Assembly: GCA_017410455.1 (NCBI GenBank)
Contig: JAFQQT010000001.1
Location: 1-64,000, forward strand
DNA: 64,000 nucleotides
Source of the DNA: Clostridia bacterium
GTDB taxonomy: Bacteria; Bacillota; Clostridia; Christensenellales; Aristaeellaceae
Direction: 5' to 3'
Position 1 is the stretch's first letter. Every line of letters starts with the position of its first letter. The notes below the pieces were generated by a model. That model worked only from the letters and a program-made list of their open reading frames with translations. It was not told the origin of the DNA and made no database searches. This document shows positions 59,235 through 64,000 of the stretch, piece by piece. Position numbers and translations under genes: made by a program.

Positions 59235-59936
59235 TCATCCCCGGCCGGCGATGGCGTCAAAGAGCGCCCGCACGGACTTTTCCTTCACGGCGATGGTGAA
59301 GGTGGGCTCCAGGATGTTTTCCAGGTAGTGTGCGTCGCTGGAGCGCAGGAGCCGGCAGCCGCCCAGGTCGATGGGAGGCATGGGCACGGCGTCGGAGACC
59401 TCGATGGCGTCGTACCGGCAGCCCTCGGGCAGGAAGCCCAGGGCGTTGAGCACGCCGTTGGAGCCCCGGTTGATGTGCGCCGGCACGCACAGCCCGCCGT
59501 GGGCGTGGATGGCCTGCTCGCACTCCTCAAAGCTCAGGTCCAGGGCGCTGATGAGCAGCGTCGGCTCCTCGCCGATCTCCTCGTCCTCTTCGTTCATGAG
59601 CACCTGGCGGCCGAAGAATTCAGGCCGGTTGGGGATGGGCGGCAGGTGCCCGTGGACAAAATCGCCAAAGGCCATGCAGCTTTCCACATCCGGGAAGTAG
59701 CACAGCATGTGGGCTTCCTCGCGGGTGGTCAGCTCCATCCCGGGCAGCAGCAGCACCCCCATCATGTCCGCCACAGCCTTCAAGGCGGGGAGATTCCCGC
59801 AGGCGTTGTGGTCGCACACGGCGATGGCGTCCAGCTGCTTGATGAAGGCCATGCCGACGATGTTGTTGGGGGTCATGAGCATATCGCCGCAGGGGGAGAG
59901 GCAGGAGTGGATGTGGAGGTCGCAGAAGACGTCCAT
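59235..59936 (-). CDS. PHP-domain metal-dependent phosphoesterase
   Basis: 233 residues. CDLHIHSCLSPCGD, VCDHNACGN, PGMELTTREE, PAHINRG and SSDAHY are the PHP metal motifs. Members in hydrogenase operons have no known substrate; they may hydrolyse a nucleotide or phosphoester linked to redox signalling. The start lies 11 bp after the DRTGG gene stop; GAGGG lies upstream of the ATG. Confidence 0.85.
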   Translation of the reverse strand: MDVFCDLHIHSCLSPCGDMLMTPNNIVGMAFIKQLDAIAVCDHNACGNLPALKAVADMMGVLLLPGMELTTREEAHMLCYFPDVESCMAFGDFVHGHLPPIPNRPEFFGRQVLMNEEDEEIGEEPTLLISALDLSFEECEQAIHAHGGLCVPAHINRGSNGVLNALGFLPEGCRYDAIEVSDAVPMPPIDLGGCRLLRSSDAHYLENILEPTFTIAVKEKSVRALFDAIAGRG

Positions 59937-59947
59937 CTTCAGCGCCC

Positions 59948-60295
59948 TCAGCCCTTCTTGGCGGCGGGCACGCCGTTGGCGGCCATCAGCGTGACCAGCT
60001 CGTAGGCGGTCATACTGCTGGAGAGGAGGATGATGTCCTCCTGGGCGGCCTTCTTCACGATGGCCTCGTCCACGGGGAGCTCCTCGGGGATGATGACGCA
60101 GGCGAAGTCCAGCAGGGCGGCCACGGCGATGACGTTCATGTGGGCCTGCACGGTGATCCAGGCCATGTCCGCCTGGCCCTTGCCCATCACATGGCTGAGC
60201 AGGTCGCAGGTGTAGCCGGAGGAGATGGTGCGGTCTTCATAATCGCCGGTGAGCACCTGGCAGCCGGAGAGGGTCACGAATTCGGATACCTGCAT
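59948..60295 (-). CDS. DRTGG-domain protein
   Basis: 115 residues. VLTGDYEDRTISSGYTCDLLS is the N-terminal part of a DRTGG domain; VIIPEELPVDEAIVKKA and SSMTAYELV complete it. DRTGG domains are probable ligand-binding regulatory modules. A second DRTGG gene lies at the head of the operon. It starts 3 bp after the hydrogenase-like gene stop, so translation is tightly linked. Confidence 0.85.
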   Translation of the reverse strand: MQVSEFVTLSGCQVLTGDYEDRTISSGYTCDLLSHVMGKGQADMAWITVQAHMNVIAVAALLDFACVIIPEELPVDEAIVKKAAQEDIILLSSSMTAYELVTLMAANGVPAAKKG

Positions 60296-60298
60296 GGG

Positions 60299-61666
60299 TC
60301 ATTCCTCCTGCGGATCGGTATTTTCGGCGTCGGGGGCGGCGACCGTCCGGTTGGCGCCCACGGCAAAGCGGGTGGATGCGCCCAGGGACACCATCTCGCT
60401 GGCGAGGGTGCTGATGCGCTCGTTGAGCTTGAAGATGCAGTTCATCTCCGTGGCGAAGCCGCCCACGATGTCCCGGGCCAGGGCCCGGCAGGTGGGGGAG
60501 CCGCAGGAGCCGCAGTCCAGCCCGGGCAGGTTCTGCTCGATCTCGTCGATGCGGGCGGCCTTGAGGATGCGCTCCATCATCGTGCCGGTGAGCTGCTGTG
60601 CGTCGCTGGGCTCGATGGGCTCCGTGGTGCGGAAGCGGGTGGCTGCGTCCTGGAAGATTTCGGTGCGCTGCACCATCTTCGAGGGGGTGTGGCGGAGGAT
60701 GGCGTTGAGGCGGCTCTTGGCCACGAAGCCGTTCTCCACCGTCAGCGGGCCGCCCAGGCAGCCATTGGTGCAGGCCAGCAGCTCCACATAGTCCAGGCGG
60801 TCGAAGCGGCTGTCCTCGATCTGCTCCAGGGCGCGCTTGACGTTCTCGATGCCGTCCACGCACAGGGTGTGGCGCATGCCCACCGCATCCGCCTCGCCTG
60901 AGGGGATGGCCCAGCGTACGCCCACGGTGCTGGCCCGGTCGATTTCAAGGGGGGTGAAGCCGTCCTTGACGTGGGCCTGGATCTGGGTGTAGACGTCCTT
61001 GATGGCAATCACGCCATCCACAGCGGACTTTCCGATGCCCAGGGGATTGCGCACGTCGGAGAGCTTGGCGGCGCAGGGGGAGATGAAGAACGCGCCGATC
61101 TTCTCCACGGGCACGCCGCGGGTGCGGGCGAATTCCTCCTTGGCGATGCGGGCTGCCGCTTCCATGGGGGAAACGATATCGATCACATTGTCCAGCAGGC
61201 TGGGGTACTTCTGCTGGATCAGGCGCAGCACCGCCGGGCAGGCGGAGGAGATGACCGGGCGGGGGCGATCCTCGTTGATGAGCGTGCGGCTGATGGCATA
61301 GGAGATGACCTCCGCCGCACGGGCGACCTCGAAGACCTCGTCAAAGCCCAGCTTATACAGGGCGGCGATGATCTTCTCGGACTGGTGCACCTGCGGGAAC
61401 TGGGTGTAGAGCGCCGGCGCCGGCAGGGCAATGCGGTATTCGAACGCCCCGATAATGGAGAGGGGCTCGGTGGTGGCGACTTTGGCGTGGTGCGGGCAGA
61501 CGCGGATGCACTCGCCGCAGTCGATGCAGTTGGCAGGGATGATGACGGCCTGGTTGTTGCGGATGCGGATGGCCTCCGTCGGGCAGCGCTTGAGGCAGTT
61601 GGTGCAGCCCCGGCACTTGTCTGCGTCAAGGCTGACGGAGTGGAAATAGCGTTCTTCGCCCTTCAT
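60299..61666 (-). CDS. [FeFe]-hydrogenase-like iron-sulfur protein (sensory type)
   Basis: 455 residues. Two N-terminal [4Fe-4S] motifs (CRGCTNCLKRC, CIDCGECIRVC), then a hydrogenase large-subunit-like domain with ISSACPAV, SPCAAKL and LACTNGCLGG, and a C-terminal LDCGSCGSPTC Fe-S motif. In catalytic enzymes the first motif reads TSCxP; here the first cysteine is Ala, so the standard H-cluster is in doubt. This family is thought to sense H2 or redox state and regulate hydrogenase genes. AAGGAGG is 9 nt before the ATG. Confidence 0.85.
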   Translation of the reverse strand: MKGEERYFHSVSLDADKCRGCTNCLKRCPTEAIRIRNNQAVIIPANCIDCGECIRVCPHHAKVATTEPLSIIGAFEYRIALPAPALYTQFPQVHQSEKIIAALYKLGFDEVFEVARAAEVISYAISRTLINEDRPRPVISSACPAVLRLIQQKYPSLLDNVIDIVSPMEAAARIAKEEFARTRGVPVEKIGAFFISPCAAKLSDVRNPLGIGKSAVDGVIAIKDVYTQIQAHVKDGFTPLEIDRASTVGVRWAIPSGEADAVGMRHTLCVDGIENVKRALEQIEDSRFDRLDYVELLACTNGCLGGPLTVENGFVAKSRLNAILRHTPSKMVQRTEIFQDAATRFRTTEPIEPSDAQQLTGTMMERILKAARIDEIEQNLPGLDCGSCGSPTCRALARDIVGGFATEMNCIFKLNERISTLASEMVSLGASTRFAVGANRTVAAPDAENTDPQEE

Positions 61667-61698
61667 GGGGTTCTGCCTCCTTCCGCACAGCAGGTCGG

Positions 61699-62118
61699 TC
61701 AGATATTGAAAACCATGGTGATGTCCGTGCCCACGCCGACTTCGGATTTGATGTCGAAGGCGTCGGCGTTGCGCTTCATGTTGGGCAGGCCCATGCCGGC
61801 ACCGAAGCCCAGGTTTCGCACCTCGTTGGAGGCGGTGGACCAGCCTTCGGTCATGGCCTTTTCCAGGTCGGGGATGCCCGGGCCGTCATCCACCACGCGG
61901 ATGGTGATCTTCTCCGGCTCAACGGCAAAGTCGATGCGGCCGCCGTTGGCATGGATGACCAGGTTGATCTCCGCCTCGTAGGTGCCCACGGAAACGCGGC
62001 GCACCACGCTGGCAGGGATGCCCAGCTGCTTGCACTGCCGCTTGATGCGGGCGGAGGCGTCGCCGGCGGTGGTCATGTCGCCCTGCTTCACCTGGAAGGA
62101 TTCCTTAATCATCGTCAT
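61699..62118 (-). CDS. anti-sigma-factor-like GHKL ATPase (RsbW/SpoIIAB family)
   Basis: 139 residues. YEAEINLVIHANGG (N box), VVDDGPGIPD (G1) and GFGAGMGLPNMKR (G2) match serine-protein-kinase anti-sigma factors such as RsbW and SpoIIAB. No sigma factor or anti-anti-sigma gene is next to it, so its partner is unknown. GGAGG is 8 nt before ATG 62118, and the start overlaps the end of the DRTGG gene. Confidence 0.85.
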   Translation of the reverse strand: MTMIKESFQVKQGDMTTAGDASARIKRQCKQLGIPASVVRRVSVGTYEAEINLVIHANGGRIDFAVEPEKITIRVVDDGPGIPDLEKAMTEGWSTASNEVRNLGFGAGMGLPNMKRNADAFDIKSEVGVGTDITMVFNI

Positions 62119-62488
62119 CGTCGTCGCCTCCGTTCAGCGCGCCCAGGGGGCAGGGCTCCAGCCCGGCGGCGTAGAGCAGCCCGCAGGCTTGGAACATGGA
62201 GTGGCTGGTCTGCAGCATCGGCAGGCCGATCTGCTCCGCCCGCTGAACCGCGTCCCTGTGCGGCTGCTTTCCGCGCACGAACACCAGGCAGGGGACGTCC
62301 AGCATCTCCGCCGTGCGGACGCTCTGGCTGTTGATCAGGCCTGTGAGCAGCATCGTGTCCTCGCTCACATGGGCCAGCACATCGCTCATCATATCCGATG
62401 CGAAGGCATAGCGGACGGGGACGTCTGCCATCTCCTCACAGCAGAGCCAGTGGGCGTCGAGGATCCGGCCGATCTCGCGGATGGTCAC
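62105..62488 (-). CDS. DRTGG-domain protein, first gene of the hydrogenase operon
   Basis: 127 residues. TIREIGRILDAHWL leads to YAFASDMMSDVLAH and TGLINSQSVRTAEMLDVPCLVFVRGK, the DRTGG pattern. The C-terminus ends in six aspartates. GTG 62488 was chosen because AAAGGAG lies 10 nt upstream; GTG 62497 is only 1-2 nt from it. It overlaps the next gene by 14 bp. Likely a ligand-sensing partner of the downstream GHKL ATPase. Confidence 0.8.
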   Translation of the reverse strand: MTIREIGRILDAHWLCCEEMADVPVRYAFASDMMSDVLAHVSEDTMLLTGLINSQSVRTAEMLDVPCLVFVRGKQPHRDAVQRAEQIGLPMLQTSHSMFQACGLLYAAGLEPCPLGALNGGDDDDDD

Positions 62489-62566
62489 GGGCGTCACGCT
62501 CCTTTCGTGCGGTGTGCAGGTCGTTTGGGATGGTCATGATGGCGTGGCGATAAAGACATTCAGTTT

Positions 62567-62595
62567 ATTATACCCGAATCGACGGCCTTTGTCAA
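62567..62595 (-). promoter_or_regulatory. consensus sigma-A promoter of the hydrogenase operon
   Basis: Minus strand TTGACA (62595-62590), 17-nt spacer, TATAAT (62572-62567). Both boxes match the consensus perfectly. It should drive all ten genes down to the terminator at 54036. Confidence 0.9.
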
Positions 62596-62632
62596 TTAAT
62601 CTACAATGACTTTACTGAAAACATGGCGGAAA

Positions 62633-62646
62633 ATGCGCCGGCGCAT
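62633..62646. promoter_or_regulatory. 14-bp palindrome between divergent operons
   Basis: ATGCGCCGGCGCAT is a perfect palindrome between the hydrogenase promoter and the PTS gene. A weak plus-strand promoter TCGACG-17-TACAAT (62579-62607) lies just upstream, so the palindrome could be an operator for the PTS gene. Confidence 0.4.
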
Positions 62647-62711
62647 ATCCCTGCCGCCTCCTGCGCAAGTTACGGGCAGAATGCCGCAATGGCGCAGCGG
62701 GAGGCGATGGC

Positions 62712-64000
62712 ATGCGGAAACGGAACGGGCGCGTTCTGGCGCCCATGAGCGGGGTGGCGCAGCCCCTGGAGGCGGTGGGGGATGAGGTCTTTGCGCGGGG
62801 CGTACTGGGCGCGGGCGTGGCCATCCGGCCATCGTCGGGGCGGGTGGTCAGCCCGGTGGACGGCGTGGTGTCCTCCGTGGCGGCGACGAAGCACGCCTAC
62901 GGCTTCACCGCAGAGGATGGCACGCAGGTGCTGGTACATATCGGCCTGGAAACGGTGGGGCTGGATGGCGAGGGCTTCCGTGCGCTGGTGGCGCAGGGGC
63001 AGCGGGTGAAGGCAGGTGATGCGGTGGCGGAGGTGGATCTGGCGCTGCTGGAAGCCCGGGGCCTGGACGCGGTGACGCCGGTGATCGTGCTGGAAGGGGC
63101 AGCGGAAGCCTGTGCCACAGGCCGCGTGACAGCCGGGCGGGACGTGCTCCTGCGCGTGCCGGGATCTGCTGTGGCCCCGGCTCCGGAGCAACCCCGGCGG
63201 CGCGGGGGCTTCGACTTCCTGCAGCGGCTGGGCAAGACGCTGATGACGGTCATCGCCGTGATGCCGGCGGCGGGCTTGGCGCTGTCGGTGGGCAAGCTCC
63301 TGCAGATGCCGGGCATTGCGCTGCTCACGGGTGTAGGTGTGATGCTGGAGCAGATCGGCTGGGCGGTGATCGGCAATCTGCACCTGCTCTTCGCGGCGGC
63401 CATCGGCGGCAACTGGGCCCGGGAGCGGGCTGGCGGCGCCTTTGCGGCGGTGGTCAGCTTCGTGCTCATCAACGCCATCACCGGCGCCATCTTCGGCGTG
63501 AGCAGCGACATGCTGGCCACAGAGGGTGCAACGGTGCGCTCGCTCCTGGGGCAGGAGCTGGCGGTGGGGGATTACTTCACCCAGGTGCTGGGGCGGCCGG
63601 CGCTGAACATGGGCGTCTTCGTGGGCATGGTGGCGGGCTTCCTGGGGGCGGCGGCCTACAACCGCTTCTACAACTTCCGCCGCCTGCCGCAGGCGCTGGC
63701 CTTCTTCGGGGGCAAGCGGTTCGTGCCGCTGGTGGTGATGGCGTACTCCCTCATCGCATCGGTGGTGCTGGCGGTGGTGTGGCCGCTGGTGCAGGCGGGG
63801 GTGAATGCCTTTGGCGTGTGGATCGCCACGTCCCAGGAGGTTTCGCCCGTGCTGGCGCCCTTCCTCTACGGTACGCTGGAGCGCCTGCTGCTGCCCTTCG
63901 GCCTCCATCATATGCTGACCATCCCCATGAACTACACGGCTTTCGGCGGGGAATATGTCATCCGCACCGGAGCTGCGGCGGGGACGGTGGTGTACGGGCA
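62712..64000 (+). CDS. PTS sugar transporter EIIA-EIIC fusion (glucose family), 3' end beyond window
   Basis: About 429 codons are visible. Residues 1-155 are a glucose-type EIIA with LAPMSGVAQPLE and VLVHIGLETVGL, where His76 is the phospho-acceptor. EIIC begins near residue 165 with FDFLQRLGKTLMTVIAVMPAAGLAL and reads several membrane segments; ERLLLPFGLHHML is typical of glucose/N-acetylglucosamine EIIC. The EIIB domain probably lies past the window edge. Order A-C(-B) differs from the classic C-B-A. GGGAGG is 7-8 nt before the ATG. It is divergent from the hydrogenase operon. Confidence 0.9.
   Translation, partial: MRKRNGRVLAPMSGVAQPLEAVGDEVFARGVLGAGVAIRPSSGRVVSPVDGVVSSVAATKHAYGFTAEDGTQVLVHIGLETVGLDGEGFRALVAQGQRVKAGDAVAEVDLALLEARGLDAVTPVIVLEGAAEACATGRVTAGRDVLLRVPGSAVAPAPEQPRRRGGFDFLQRLGKTLMTVIAVMPAAGLALSVGKLLQMPGIALLTGVGVMLEQIGWAVIGNLHLLFAAAIGGNWARERAGGAFAAVVSFVLINAITGAIFGVSSDMLATEGATVRSLLGQELAVGDYFTQVLGRPALNMGVFVGMVAGFLGAAAYNRFYNFRRLPQALAFFGGKRFVPLVVMAYSLIASVVLAVVWPLVQAGVNAFGVWIATSQEVSPVLAPFLYGTLERLLLPFGLHHMLTIPMNYTAFGGEYVIRTGAAAGTVVYG

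Overview
The window looks like chromosomal DNA from a GC-rich anaerobic Clostridia-type Bacillota. Signs are strong AGGAGG ribosome binding sites, AddA, RecF, RNase Y, a DUF1858 protein, a three-subunit electron-bifurcating-type [FeFe]-hydrogenase and sigma-A promoters of the form TTGACA-17-TATAAT. Many secreted proteins and BspA-type leucine-rich repeat proteins suggest a gut or rumen habitat. I cannot name the genus; a Christensenellales- or Oscillospirales-like organism is only a guess.

Left part (1-14.3 kb): this appears to be the replication-origin domain. It holds the start of rpsF with a candidate S6:S18 leader, a CoA-transferase, a degenerate EAL protein, an NhaC-type antiporter, a ferritin-like protein, a DUF1858 protein, a metallo-beta-lactamase-fold protein and a PHP phosphoesterase, then addA, recF and dnaN. 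Three parS sites (7.43, 11.01 and 11.25 kb) and three clusters of DnaA boxes (4.98-5.09 kb; 8.22-8.34 kb inside addA; 13.69-14.03 kb upstream of dnaN) lie here. dnaA itself is not next to dnaN; an RpiB-like isomerase occupies that side.

Middle (14.3-36.1 kb): RpiB-like isomerase, a SprT-like protease, an SH3b-repeat secreted protein, a secreted protein in an operon with a 1,425-residue membrane-anchored repeat protein, two BspA-type LRR proteins without signal peptides, a 264-bp hairpin-array element, an operon of three related PH-like membrane proteins, a DUF3783 protein with a 2-hydroxyacid dehydrogenase, and a secreted-protein operon (DUF6273 with a Cys-rich tail, CapA-like, caspase-like).

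Centre right (36.2-54 kb): a tRNA-Val(CAC) gene followed by partial tandem copies of its 3' end, one copy interrupted by a 15-bp inverted-repeat element; KptA; a secreted tyrosine phosphatase with an unusual N-terminal domain; a VanY-like protein that has lost its catalytic residues; an FMN-binding lipoprotein; pectinesterase and GH31 glycosidase; RNase Y with a long leader; two tandem phosphodiester-glycosidase proteins and an epimerase-like protein.

Right end (54-64 kb): a ten-gene leftward operon from one consensus promoter at 62.6 kb encodes HydABC plus a hydrogenase-like iron-sulfur protein, two DRTGG proteins, two GHKL ATPases, a [2Fe-2S] thioredoxin-like protein and a PHP protein. A divergent PTS EIIA-EIIC gene runs off the right edge.
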